Shown one piece after another: positions 8,985-18,011 of a DNA stretch of 22,020 nt. Source of the DNA: Larix sibirica (Eukaryota > Streptophyta > Pinopsida > Pinales > Pinaceae). Made by a program: the position numbers and the translations under genes. Below the pieces are notes generated by a model that worked only from the letters and a program-made list of their open reading frames with translations, had not been told where the DNA came from and ran no database searches. The stretch covers positions 1 through 22,020 of the forward strand of contig NWUY0304688277.1 in the NCBI GenBank assembly GCA_004151065.3, in the 5' to 3' direction. Positions within the stretch are counted from its first letter, which is position 1. Each line of letters opens with the position of its first letter.

Positions 8985-9020
8985 TAGTAGGTGCGTTCAT
9001 TATATATGAGATTATATGAA
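8985..9020 (+). repeat. M2 dispersed repeat, copy 4
   Basis: GTAGGTGCGTTCATTATATA continues as TGAGATTATATGAAAA. It keeps the AGGTGCG-to-GAGATTAT part of M2 with a shorter spacer. The 99-codon frame that begins inside it (8991-9290) has no recognisable family and is not called. Confidence 0.55.
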
Positions 9021-9235
9021 AATAGGCTCCTCAAAAACTTCCGATGTTTCGCCTTCATTCAATTATTTCTTATTAGCGAGCCACTATCATTGCGTATCAA
9101 CAATGATGATTATTACGATGTTGCGAAGCGTGAAGCCAAGTATTCTCCTAGTTTAGTAAGCAAGCCCCAAAATATGGGTATCCAAGCCAAGTATTCCCGC
9201 CCCAAAGCGAAAGCATCTTGCGAAATAAAGAGAAA

Positions 9236-9270
9236 CTTCCTTGCCCTCGGAAGGACAAGCGGCTCCGCTC
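9236..9270 (+). repeat. Paired-hairpin repeat, copy 1
   Basis: The first hairpin has arms CTTG (9240-9243) and CAAG (9256-9259), one C-A mismatch, then CCT/AGG and a CGGA loop. The second, directly following and overlapping by two bases, has AGCGG (9258-9262) and CCGCT (9265-9269) around a CT loop. The 21 bases at 9250-9270 are identical to 18023-18043. Two consecutive stem-loops in a dispersed copy recall the double-hairpin elements known from some fungal and algal organelle genomes. That link is by architecture only. Confidence 0.65.
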
Positions 9271-9374
9271 ATGAAATAAAATTGGAGTAATCAAAAGTAT
9301 ATTTGGGTGCCCCAATGAGTGATTATTGTGCTTTGTACAGAATTCTAAAAAGAGTATATTCATTCCCTACCTAA
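9271..9374. other. Short spacer
   Basis: No feature is recognised between the hairpin repeat and the next M2 copy. Confidence 0.4.
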
Positions 9375-9440
9375 GTGGATCAAAATAAGGCCCTTACTTT
9401 AGGGATATAGGTAACTTTATTATAAATGAGATTATGTGAA
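9375..9440 (+). repeat. M2 dispersed repeat, copy 5 (long)
   Basis: GTGGATCAAAATAAGGCCCT, then TTAGGGATATAGGTAACTTT, then ATTATAAATGAGATTATGTG. It is collinear with copies 3 and 6. GGCCCTTACTTTAGGG forms an imperfect inverted repeat at the centre. Confidence 0.65.
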
Positions 9441-9547
9441 GTGCTATATATCCTCTGTAAGTTCGTATTTCGATATATTTTCTCGGGCATGTAAACCACC
9501 TGCCTAGGGGGCCCTTATTATCTTGGCCGATGATGACGTGGGCAGTG

Positions 9548-9585
9548 AATTGTCCGTCCGTTGTACCGCCTAACCTACACTAATG
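9548..9585 (+). repeat. M3 dispersed repeat, copy 2
   Basis: AATTGTCCGTCCGTTGTACC then GCCTAACCTACACTA. It pairs with 6016-6055. In both places an M2 copy lies upstream, but copy 1 also has M1 between them, so the modules have been shuffled. Confidence 0.75.
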
Positions 9586-10445
9586 TGATCCCTCCTCAAA
9601 TATTAATATAAATTAATCAAGCGGATGGGGCTTTATAATTGTTTCCAGAAAGCATAATGCATGTATGAACTGATAGCATAATGTAGTATTGGTTCCAGAA
9701 GGCAAGGACTATGCACGCTGATTGTCGGCAATGCTTGGCAACGAAATACCGGTAATCATACCTATAGAAACGCTCTGCAAGTGTATAGTTTATAGATAAT
9801 AAAATCTGGTTAGAATGACCAATATAGGAGTTATCGGACTCCCAAAAATAGCGTTTTTATTTACTAAAACCAGAGAATGATGACCCATCGGTGCTCACCT
9901 TCGTACCTAAGGAGAGTAGGGTTTTTTAATCTGTTGCAAGCGAACTTTGGTACCTTTGCCCGGGTATGCCATGGAATGTGGGGCGTATCATCTATCGAGC
10001 GGTAGCAATCCATCCAACCTAATGGGGCAAGGGTAAAAGCATATGTCCTGTTGAAGCGGGGTAATTACCAGGGGAACTATTAAGATGTGTAAGTTTTCTG
10101 TGGTAACGCCTATCCTCCTATCCTATTCCGATGAGTCAGTTTGTCAGCTTGATTATATATGTTATATAGATTGACAATTGTATCGTCAAAAAAATATGTA
10201 CGTTGTAAGTAAGATTGTGGATCGGTTCAAAATCCAAGAAGGCTTTGACACCAGCGACTAGCTATAAGCAATGATTGTCTCTCGGCTGACCGTCTAGCAC
10301 ACCTCCCGGGAATGATACAGTTTCTGGGTGACGACCTCCTTACTTATCGGCAACACTGTAAAAGACCACCTCCTGGCGATGTGACTGGTTGGGAATGACT
10401 GTCTCTATCCCAGTAAAAGCCGAGCCCGCGATATTCAGTCCAAGT
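9586..10445. other. Unassigned intergenic DNA
   Basis: No gene is seen. Small direct repeats include AGCATAATG at about 9651 and 9669, and GGTTCCAGAAGGCA beside TTTCCAGAAAGCA. GC content rises toward the right end (10260-10445). Confidence 0.45.
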
Positions 10446-10476
10446 AGCCCAACCGAGCGGCCCAACCGAGCCCGGG
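10446..10476 (+). repeat. GC-rich tandem repeat
   Basis: AGCCCAACCGAGC is followed by GGCCCAACCGAGCCCGGG, two adjoining copies of CCCAACCGAGC. A nearby AAAGCCGAGCCCGCG at 10417-10431 may be a third, worn copy. The cluster is strongly GC-rich against its surroundings. Confidence 0.8.
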
Positions 10477-10522
10477 AGCCCCTCCAAGTATATCATAATG
10501 GCATCCAGTTTAAGTAGTACTA

Positions 10523-10650
10523 GTGTTCTGTAGCGTTAAGTGATTTAAAGGGGTGAGGGTTTTGAAGGCTATGTTTCCGTCGAGATAAAGGGTCGAGGTT
10601 ATTATAGATCGAGGTCAAGAGTCTAGGTCTCCTGGTTAGGTTTCCTTCGC
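10523..10650 (+). repeat. M1 dispersed repeat, copy 2
   Basis: GTTCTGTAGCGTTAAGTGA, GGCTATGTTTCCGTCGAGAT, GATCGAGGTCAAGAGTCTAG and GGTTAGGTTTCC align in order with 5869-5997. Identity is uneven and highest around GTCGAGAT and TAGGTTTC. Confidence 0.6.
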
Positions 10651-10780
10651 CGTGGGACAACCCCTCTCAAAATATGTTATCTGTTCCGTTGGCCCATGCA
10701 TCATATAAAATATGTAATCTATTCCAAGCGAAAAGTTATTGCCTGCTCCCGACTTGGTGCTTAATATGGTAGCTATAAAA

Positions 10781-10850
10781 GCGGATCCACTCGAATAAGG
10801 CCCCTTCAAGGTATAGGTGCGGTAACTTATATTATATATGATATTATTCA
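10781..10850 (+). repeat. M2 dispersed repeat, copy 6 (long)
   Basis: CACTCGAATAAGGCCCCTTC, AAGGTATAGGTGCGGTAACT and ATTATATATGATATTATT. It is the most complete copy on the 5' side. The 71-codon minus-strand frame covering it is fortuitous. Confidence 0.65.
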
Positions 10851-10945
10851 TACTTACTTACTAGTATTTTGTTTATTAATCGCCCATTCATTATGAACCC
10901 CCCCTAGCTTGGCTTCATTAGGCTTTAGGCCACTGGTTCCTTTCT

Positions 10946-10977
10946 TACTCTCTCTCTCTCCTCCTCTCAACTGGAGG
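10946..10977 (+). repeat. CT-rich microsatellite
   Basis: A CTCTCTCTCTCTCC run leads into CTCCTCTC. It is a simple-sequence tract only. Confidence 0.85.
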
Positions 10978-11162
10978 CCATTAATAAACTCAATAAATTC
11001 TCAGTGGGCTTGGCAAAAGGTTAGAGGTTACAGGCTTCCCTTCTTCCTTCCTGGTTAGAGGCAAAATAAAGGCTTATTCTGTTGTCCTTGTTGGACCTAG
11101 CTTCTGTTGAGAGGTTCGAGGCTCCTTCCTTCCATACTTTTCTTGTGCATCGATTGGGATTT

Positions 11163-11215
11163 ATGGATGACGATTATTTATCGATATATATAATATATAT
11201 ATATAATTTATTAAA
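11163..11215. repeat. AT-only palindromic tract
   Basis: TCGATATATATAATATATAT runs on as alternating TA and then AATTTATTAAAAAA, so it can fold on itself or open easily. Such tracts can be breakpoints or origins, but nothing here shows a role. Confidence 0.7.
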
Positions 11216-11324
11216 AAAGTGATTTATATCAATTTTATCAATAGCTGGATGACACAATAGGCCATGAACATAAATAGATTTATAGAGTGTCACGCCAGCA
11301 GTGTGAGGACCCTTAGACCAATAG

Positions 11325-11385
11325 GGAGAGGAAAGGGATATCCTTTAGGCGACCGATATATATAAGATATCTTTCCCTTCTTAAA
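11325..11385. repeat. Imperfect inverted repeat around GATATC
   Basis: GGAAAGGGATATCC (about 11330-11343) is partly complementary to GATATCTTTCCC (about 11367-11378), separated by a TATATATAAG-containing loop. The first arm itself includes the palindrome AGGGATATCCTT with one mismatch. It looks like a stem-loop of about 50 bases. No poly-T run follows, so it is not called a terminator. Confidence 0.45.
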
Positions 11386-12730
11386 GTCCAGGCTGTAATA
11401 TCATAGTTTTCAATTCCCGGTTTATTAAATCTCACAGAGCAGATTATATATAATATATAAATAAGGCCCTACATTTCATTGAGCAAAAATGCTCTTTTAG
11501 CCACTTATTTTGAAATGTCTTATTTATTTTACTTAGCTTAGCTAACAAACCAAACTTTATTACGTCAGCTACTTGAGTGATTGGTTCTGCACTGCCTGGG
11601 TCTGCACGAACTTCTTTAAGAGATTTTGGCACGCTAGCCAGACTTCGTACATACATTTGCTTAAAAAGGGAGATCTCAACCATTACATTTTATACGGGAT
11701 TCTCTATTTTTATAATTTAAGAACAGAGTGTCTAAGCCCTCATAGTCCACCCAACAAAATGATTTACTAAAGTAAATCCCACCCAATATTCATTGAGTAA
11801 CTCCATGAAACAACATTAGTAAACCGCCGGCTTGGGAAAGACTTGAATATCTATCTTGTGCTTTGACACGCTAACTCCGGATTGACTTGTATAATTTTGA
11901 TAACTAGGGATTGGAAAACATAACTCTATCACTACTAAGTGTTTCTATTGCATACGCCTTATATGTCTCACTTCGGGAACTTCTAAGGCCAGGGATATAA
12001 TTCAGTGCACAAGGTCAAGGAGATAAGTAAGTACATAACCCCATAAAATAACTTAGCTAACAAAATGGAGCAAAATCATTTCATAAGTACAACAAGGAAT
12101 ATATCCAGAGCCTTTTTAAACGCGCCCTTAAGACATTTTTATTTAAGAACTTAAAATGACCCTTATTCTCACTGTATTCTAAAGGTTTTAATTATACAGA
12201 ATAGTCAGGCAACTAGCTTTTGCTCAACAGACATCTCAGAATCCCCCAAACGTACTACCTCCTAGACATATTGCCTATATATAGTTCCCAGGCATACTAA
12301 CCCCTTTAGTTCACTCTTATAAAACTAAAAAGTAATCTATCTACGACCTTTAGTCGTCAAATGCTACATGCAGCGTTTAAATAGAAACTCTTTTAAGATA
12401 ATCATAAAATAGAAAATCTAGTCAGCAATGTTAGAACTAGCGCACACTCTAGCTAGAAAGATACATTCAATTATACATTTATAGGATTTGGACTTATATC
12501 ATATCACCTTCAATGTATTAGAAACTCTTAAATATCTTAAATATTAGTATACAAGTTGTATTCCCTTCCGACATTAGGGTGACCGAAAACCATGGTCAAA
12601 CATGCTCACCTTGACCCATCCATAGGCCATGATTAGAGGAACATGCTGAGACTTTGCTAATCACATCTGAACCCGTGTAGGAAAGCACAGTTCCTCAAAG
12701 ATTATAATACTTCGCGGTTAGGTCTATTCG

Positions 12731-12817
12731 ATGGATATCCTTTCTGTCATACTCAGGTTAGTTGACTGAACAGCACACAACCACTGTGTCTGCACCATAA
12801 TTTCGCCACTGTGGACA
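12731..12817 (+). repeat. GTTGACTGAAC dispersed repeat, copy 1
   Basis: ATGGATATCCTTTCTGTCAT, CAGGTTAGTTGACTGAACAG, ACAACCACTGTGTCTGCACC and CCACTGTGGACAT recur in order at 13175-13281 and, in part, at 13441-13497. Confidence 0.6.
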
Positions 12818-13174
12818 TAACCTAAAGTTAGCAAAGTGGTTAAGTTTCAAACACTGTTGTAAAATTTATTCTGGGTCTCAACTAAATCTTTTGCATGGAA
12901 AAATCCACGAAAAGAGGAAGCTCAATAAGGAAAAGGTATCTTCTCCCTTTAACAGCCTAGCCAGATAGAAACGAAATACAAACAACCTACTAGATAAAGT
13001 AACCAACATATCTTGAAATAGTTGAAACTCTCTAGTATTCCACCACCCCTTCGACATTTCACCTTGACCTAGTAAGGGATGTTCGCCCCGTAGGATTGCT
13101 TCCACTAGACCAGGGTTTCAATGTCTAATTGCTTATTCCAGTTCAACCCCATGCCAGGAAACATTACCTGGACG

Positions 13175-13281
13175 TTGATTCCTGGAATTTGCTCCCGTGA
13201 TTCTCATGCTAGTCAGCTGGACAGATATATAACCACTATGTCTAGACCAACATTTTGCAACTGTGAGTGTCATTTGGACAT
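13175..13281 (+). repeat. GTTGACTGAAC dispersed repeat, copy 2
   Basis: ATTCTCATGCTAGTCAGCTG, ATAACCACTATGTCTAGACC and AACTGTGAGTGTCAT align with copy 1, with several substitutions and a small insertion. The open frame over it (13121-13378) has no recognised motif and no sign of selection visible by eye. Confidence 0.6.
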
Positions 13282-13440
13282 CGAAGAGCTAGCGAGTGGA
13301 ATGGTTAGGAACAGTATAATTATAAAGCCGCTCCATCTCCTGGAGGACTTCACCTCCTTATTTCACACCCTTCCGTAATCATACTCCCTACCCATCCTTT
13401 CTCAACCCCATTTAGGAGAAAACCAGTTCCGTTGGTGGTT

Positions 13441-13497
13441 TTATGGATGTACCCTTTTTATTCTCGCACTAGTCAACTGAACAAGCATATAACCCGC
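13441..13497 (+). repeat. GTTGACTGAAC dispersed repeat, copy 3 (partial)
   Basis: TTATGGATGTACCCTTTTTA, CGCACTAGTCAACTGAACAA and GCATATAACC resemble the first half of copies 1 and 2. The second half is missing. Confidence 0.5.
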
Positions 13498-13546
13498 CCC
13501 TACCCTAGCATACCAGGCATAGGCACGACATGCCTTCATATCAATC

Positions 13547-13582
13547 ACTTACCGGGTGGAAATAAGCCAACAAGACGGTAGC
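13547..13582 (+). repeat. CTTACCGGGTG repeat, copy 1
   Basis: ACTTACCGGGTGGAAATAAG then CCAACAAGACGGTA. Its partner at 13800-13838 has ACTTACCGGGTGCCAAGGAT then ATAAGTCAACAGGTATGG. An 11-12 base exact start is followed by a collinear remainder. Confidence 0.55.
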
Positions 13583-13799
13583 TTTCCGGATTGCCAACAT
13601 GACAATTGAAAGGAAGCTTTTTATTTACTTATTCCCTTGGCTTGTCCTGCCAAACCACTACCACTATTTGGCCTCCACTGCTTATATCCATAAAAGCACT
13701 TGAACGCCACGCCTGCTGAGCTGATCTGACGGTTCGACTAGCTGGCTTGCTTTATAACCAATTACAAAAATGATACGAGTCATTTCTATCTCAATACTT

Positions 13800-13838
13800 A
13801 AACTTACCGGGTGCCAAGGATATAAGTCAACAGGTATG
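13800..13838 (+). repeat. CTTACCGGGTG repeat, copy 2
   Basis: It pairs with 13547-13582. The spacing between starts is about 253 bases. Confidence 0.55.
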
Positions 13839-14020
13839 GTCAACCCAGAATCTATCTCGCTTGTATACAGAGATCTCATTCTCTATTAATTACGCTTGGG
13901 CTTTCCACGCCCCCCCCAACGGACACGTGTAGGTTAGTAGCCTAAATCCAGGACCAATTAAAGCCAGGGAGATAAGAACCTCGCATTGCTTTAAAGTCAT
14001 TAAAAAAATGAATGGCGAAA

Positions 14021-14035
14021 TCGCGTAAGTAATGA
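14021..14035 (+). repeat. Direct repeat CGCGTAAGTAAT, left copy
   Basis: TCGCGTAAGTAATGA at the left edge and TCGCGTAAGTAATAA at 14886-14900 enclose a GC-richer block of about 850 bp. Confidence 0.6.
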
Positions 14036-14072
14036 GATTGTTTTTATAAAGGAGAAGGAAGTTGGTCATTCA

Positions 14073-14579
14073 ATGCTGAACCTTAACACAAGGGGTGTGC
14101 CGCTGGCTACCTCTCACCATGCCGTAAGACCTAAAATAGAAATTTTCATAGCTGGAAAAGAGCGGGATATAAAGACTCATGCGCATTACTTATATCCTTC
14201 CCGTAACCAGCTTACAATATCTCTTCTATGTTCACATTACAGTATTGACTCCGTTCCTGTTGCTACATCTGGGTGCTCATTAATGGGTCCTGTGGCGAGG
14301 CAATCCCTTCGTTATCTGAGACAAAGGGTGGGAATGGTCTTCAAAAGAAATGAAGCCCTAGGGGGAGAGGTGAGCACGAGGGGAGTGGATGGTGGGGATA
14401 GCGATGATAGCTTCCCCCGGCTTGATCTAGCGTTGGTGAGGGGGACATCAGCCCAAGAACAAGCACGAGTCACGGATGAAAGATTATCAGCCCATCAACC
14501 AGCTAGCGATGAAAGATTACCAGCCCAGTATGCCAAGGTTAAACTTTACCAGAATAGAGGGATAATTATTTCACCATAA
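14073..14579 (+). CDS. Hypothetical open reading frame, 168 codons, probably not a gene
   Basis: This is the longest frame in the window (ATG at 14073). I recognise no family. The predicted protein has no clear membrane segment or signal peptide. The stretch RQSLRYLRQRVGMVF faintly recalls the Q-loop region of ABC-type ATPases, but no Walker A, signature or Walker B motif follows, so that is rejected. Near the C-terminus DERLSAHQ and DERLPAQ repeat because the DNA carries a tandem duplication (14475-14531). At about 50% GC, one frame of this length is expected by chance in 22 kb of six-frame sequence. It lies in the GC-richer block bounded by CGCGTAAGTAAT repeats. Confidence 0.12.
   Translation: MLNLNTRGVPLATSHHAVRPKIEIFIAGKERDIKTHAHYLYPSRNQLTISLLCSHYSIDSVPVATSGCSLMGPVARQSLRYLRQRVGMVFKRNEALGGEVSTRGVDGGDSDDSFPRLDLALVRGTSAQEQARVTDERLSAHQPASDERLPAQYAKVKLYQNRGIIISP
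14475..14531 (+). repeat. Tandem repeat, GATGAAAGATTANCAGCCCA
   Basis: GATGAAAGATTATCAGCCCA and GATGAAAGATTACCAGCCCA are about 33 bases apart with CAACCAGCTAG between them. CCAGCCAACCAGCTAGCGA recurs at about 15161-15179, so the same words are shared across the block boundary. Confidence 0.8.
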
Positions 14580-14612
14580 TACCTTTCATAAGACCATCCC
14601 GCATGTATCTCC

Positions 14613-14688
14613 GCAAGCCTTCCATCCCCGTAGCTACGATAGGCAGGCAATAAAGCCTTTCCCGCAGCCAAGCAAGCCTTCATTCCCG
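14613..14688 (+). repeat. Direct repeat GCAAGCCTTC
   Basis: GCAAGCCTTCCATCCCCG (14613-14630) and GCAAGCCTTCATTCCCG (14672-14688) are separated by 41 bases. The minus-strand frame of 107 codons over them (14546-14869) shows no recognised domain and is not called. Confidence 0.7.
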
Positions 14689-14885
14689 ATCTTCCTCCAG
14701 CCAGCCTAATGTTTCCTCGATCATATAATACCAACAGCATAGTTCTAGTTTTATAGGCAGAATATGGGATTCTATCCCGGAAGAATAATAGGGGGAAGAA
14801 GCGTTGCATAAGCAAGCGCCTCGGAAGAACATGCTGCCACGACGCCTTCAGTCCAGGGAAAGGCCCCAAGCTAGATCGATTTATT

Positions 14886-14900
14886 TCGCGTAAGTAATAA
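14886..14900 (+). repeat. Direct repeat CGCGTAAGTAAT, right copy
   Basis: The partner of 14021-14035. It is followed by CCTTTCGCGGAAGG, itself a near-palindrome. Just after, GCTAAGCTATTCCAGCTAAG then TTATTCCAGCTAAAG is a short tandem duplication (about 14927-14957). Confidence 0.6.
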
Positions 14901-15124
14901 CCTTTCGCGGAAGGTACCTATCCCGCTAAGCTATTCCAGCTAAGTTATTCCAGCTAAAGGCTTCGGCGACACTACTTCTTACACATATATATTTTTATCT
15001 AACGCATATATTTATTCGGGAGCTTACGTCCTCCCTCGGGTAAAACCAGTATGAAACCTCTCATGGTTCGTTCAAAATGGTATCCCTCAAATGGTTCGGT
15101 TAACCCGGCTAGCGTAGAGGAACC

Positions 15125-15350
15125 AGCCCACCAATCATCTATGGAGGTAGGGATGATGACCAGCCAACCAGCTAGCGAGAGTAGCAGCACGAGGTAGGTT
15201 ATATTGCTTGGATGGAGGTAAGGCCGTAGAGAGTCAGTCTTTGTAGGTAGGCTAATGATGACTTGGAGGTAGGGAAGGTTTTTTAGTCCCAGTGCCAGTG
15301 ATAGTCTCAGTCCCATCAAGTAGCAGCACGAGGTAAACTAGGTTGGATGG
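15125..15350 (+). repeat. GTAGCAGCACGAGGTA direct repeats
   Basis: GTAGCAGCACGAGGTA occurs at 15181-15196 and 15320-15335. Both are followed by a GGTT and then TTGGATGG. GGAGGTAGGGATGATGA at about 15141 and GATGACTTGGAGGTAGGGA at about 15257 are similarly related. A shorter form, GAGTAGCACGAGTCCCAG, follows at 15531-15548. This explains the open minus-strand frame at 14999-15319, which has no recognised motif. Confidence 0.7.
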
Positions 15351-15360
15351 GACAACTTAG

Positions 15361-15524
15361 ACGAGGTTAAGCTTCGTAAGCCATTGTTTGGTTCACGAGG
15401 TTCAGCTTCGAATGGGTCTGGTTCACAAGCTATTGGTTTATGTGACAATGTTTCACTCACCAGGTTCAGTTCACACGAAACAATGTTTCACCATTTATTG
15501 GTTCACGTGAGAATGTATTCTACT
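15361..15524 (+). repeat. ACGAGGTTNAGCTTCG and TATTGGTT short tandem repeats
   Basis: ACGAGGTTAAGCTTCG (15361) and ACGAGGTTCAGCTTCG (15395) are 34 bases apart. TATTGGTTTATGTGACAATG (about 15431) and TATTGGTTCACGTGAGAATG (about 15497) are 66 bases apart, with ACAATGTTTCAC at about 15445 and 15480. Several short units are interleaved. Confidence 0.75.
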
Positions 15525-15548
15525 CCCCATGAGTAGCACGAGTCCCAG

Positions 15549-18010
15549 ACTTGGCGTATTTAAGTAACAAATTGTAGTAGGCCCCCTGCAGTTGGCAGAT
15601 CGTAAAGTCCACATGAGTAAAAAACCCCTAGGCTGGATGGTCGGTAAAGTTCCTTGGCTATCTTAAGAGAGCTTCCCCGCTTGGCTCTAAAGGTAGGATA
15701 GCCGAGCCTTCGAATGATGACAGTGGGGTGGGCGTAATTAGTGGATCCACCAGCTATAGAGTTGGAAGATCGAGTAGCAGATCTCGTGGAGTAAAAATAG
15801 TGTTGTCTAATAAAAAAGTCCAATAAGCAAGCCCGATGATGAGAAAACCCCCAATATCGGGTGGTTAAGGTGCGATAAAAGGCGTTCTAAGCGGGTTGAA
15901 GATCGATTCAATAGTTCGTTGGGAGAAAAAAAGCCGTAGTAAGCCAGCAGCCAATGATCCAGGCTCAATAGCTATTTTTTTTTTATAAAAAGTATCTTCC
16001 GGTAACAACTGTAAGGGTGAACCTCGTGAACCTATATCCGGTCACTAAAGAAAGAGTAGCTTTTGTGTAAGCCATGTTCCTTAGGCTACTTTATTCTTCA
16101 GTTAGCTAGTAAGATAGGAGGAGGCTAAGATTGGGTAACCAGGAACGCTATATATTGCATGAGATGAGTCCGCAGGTCAAAAACATTCTTTATCGGAGCT
16201 ATGCTATGGTCATCTCATTTCTTGCGCCTTAAACTCGAGTTCTTGCATATATATTACAGAAAAACAGTTGCTTCCGAAACTCAATATGATTAAACTAGGT
16301 GCCCACCAATTTATCTATCTGCATATGTAATTTTCACTTACTAAGCTTTGTGCCCTAATCTATCTGTAGTGACTAATCTATCCAATCTTAGAATGCTTGG
16401 ACCATTGAATAATTAATAGGAGGAACCAACTATTGCATACCATCTATAGTTACTGCATTCTAAACCTTGGCCCAGATCCCGTTATCGTTATGACACATAC
16501 ACCCGTTCTTAGATATGAAGTTCCCATTGATGACGGGGAAGAAGGCTTAGTAACTACAGGCATTTATCTTCTATCAGAGCGAATAGGTCTCTAAAAACTC
16601 TCTGATTCCAAAGTTGGAGCTTCAATTCAATAGTTCGGTCCTTACTCACTATGCTATGGGTATTTTATTGTGTCCGCATACTTTACTGGCTCTGATAAAT
16701 TATATATAGTAGAGGTTATTGTCTGTCTCTCTAATATCTCAATAAAAACATGAAATTCTTCGTAAAGCCCGAGACTTGGATATGCAGAGGGAAGAGATGC
16801 TTAGTTATATGAGTAGCCTTTTAATACAATGAATTTGTTAGAGCCAACCGATCTATCCGTTTCAGTTTGACTAGCAACGGTAGAATCTATTCTCTCTGAT
16901 CCGGCAAATTAATCTGAAACATAAAGGGGTGGGTAGATATGTGTAGAGCCAATCAATGCAATTATAAATATGGGTGGACTTGGGTAATTAATCAGAGCGA
17001 ATTCGTCAATTCTATGGGGTGAAATAGTAAGCTAAGTATAGGTAGGCGTGCTAGGAAGCAATTTCGTTAATGGCATTCGATTCAACAATTGTGTATATGA
17101 GGCATGCTACTTCCCTTGTTTCAGCTAATAGGAAATATAAGCCAACTTAAGAAGGTGAGGGAGGAGATGCGTAATAATATGACCAAGCTTGTAATTCCAC
17201 ATCCCTATCTGACCCAATAATTCCATTTTAAAGAACCATTTATCAATCCTACCCGCCTATCTCTAATTGCTATTCCCTAGATTCAGCAGTAACTATAGAT
17301 CGAGACGGAGGGGGAGACTGTCCATGCCCAATATTTTGAAATTCCCTAATTATTCTGGTCCACCCGACTCTACTAATAAATGTGATGGCATCAATGGTCG
17401 AGCTTAAGCGAATGAATTATATGACTTGTATCAATCAGCAGGAGAGTATGCAATGAGAGTTACTCCAATTGCTATTGTTGCTAGAGTTGCAATAGTTATA
17501 GTTGGCTAGGATTCTATTTCAACTGCTATAGCTGAGGAGCATTCATAAAGGAGGGGGGAAGTTATCAGTGACAGTGACTTATTAATCCAATTAACATCTT
17601 AAAACTCTTTCAATTTAATAAGAGCAAACTCCTCCAATTGCCTTGTGATAGTGGTCTCCGTTTACTCATATCATGCGGCAGATGCAGCTAAGCCTTAAAA
17701 AGGGAAAGGCCAAGCCTATTCATTAGCGTAAACGGTAGCTGGATCGGGAATCAAATATTCCGTCGTAGATGCAAGTGGAGATAGAGGCAAGAAGTAAGCC
17801 CTTAATCTTGTCTCCACTAAAGCCGTAGAACGTTACACATCTCCACTTCTATCAGTCGTTAGTGCAAGTGCCTCTCTAGTTTGGCCGAAACCACCTATAG
17901 ATGAATTAGTAGAGTACACTTCTATTTACTAGCTCCGTATCCATGGGAGCTCCACTCGGAGAAACAATCAAGGAATCCGTTGACTTGTCACCTCAAGCTT
18001 ACCAAGAAAT
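15549..18010. other. Unassigned intergenic DNA
   Basis: No gene is supported over about 2.4 kb. Weak long-period similarity may exist: GAGGGAAGAGATGCTTAGTT (about 16787) resembles GAGGGAGGAGATGCGTAATA (about 17158), about 370 bases apart. AATTGCTATT recurs near 17267 and 17468. The 17731-17758 repeat pairs with 4789-4819. The 87-codon minus-strand frame at 15560-15823 has no recognised motif. Confidence 0.45.
17731..17758 (+). repeat. Short dispersed repeat, partner at 4789-4819
   Basis: AACGGTAGCTGGATCGGGAA then TCAAATAT; see the partner for the comparison. Confidence 0.7.
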
Positions 18011-18011
18011 G

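Larger units (their letters stand above)
10978..12730. other. AT-richer unassigned intergenic DNA
   Basis: No gene is called. The word CTTAGCTAACAAA occurs at about 11536 and 12051. A 79-codon minus-strand frame (11444-11683) has a protein-like composition (for example LSKINKTFQNKWLKEHFCSM) but matches no family I recognise, and an in-frame stop lies nine bases upstream of its ATG. The region is visibly richer in A and T than 13900-15550. Confidence 0.45.

Noticed and set aside
8991-9290. 99-codon plus-strand frame.
   Set aside because: It starts inside an M2 repeat copy and runs into the paired-hairpin repeat; no recognised motif.
11325-11385. Stem-loop read as a bacterial-type terminator.
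   Set aside because: No upstream gene and no following T-run.
11444-11683. 79-codon minus-strand frame with a protein-like composition.
   Set aside because: No family recognised, a stop just upstream, and a length expected by chance; noted within the surrounding region only.
13121-13378. 85-codon frame with several cysteines (CNCECH).
   Set aside because: It overlaps a dispersed repeat copy whose other copies do not code; the Cys spacing matches no zinc-binding family I can name.
14073-14579. RQSLRYLRQRVGMVF read as an ABC-transporter ATPase fragment (for example of a cytochrome c maturation gene).
   Set aside because: Walker A, signature and Walker B motifs are absent, and downstream residues come from a DNA tandem repeat.
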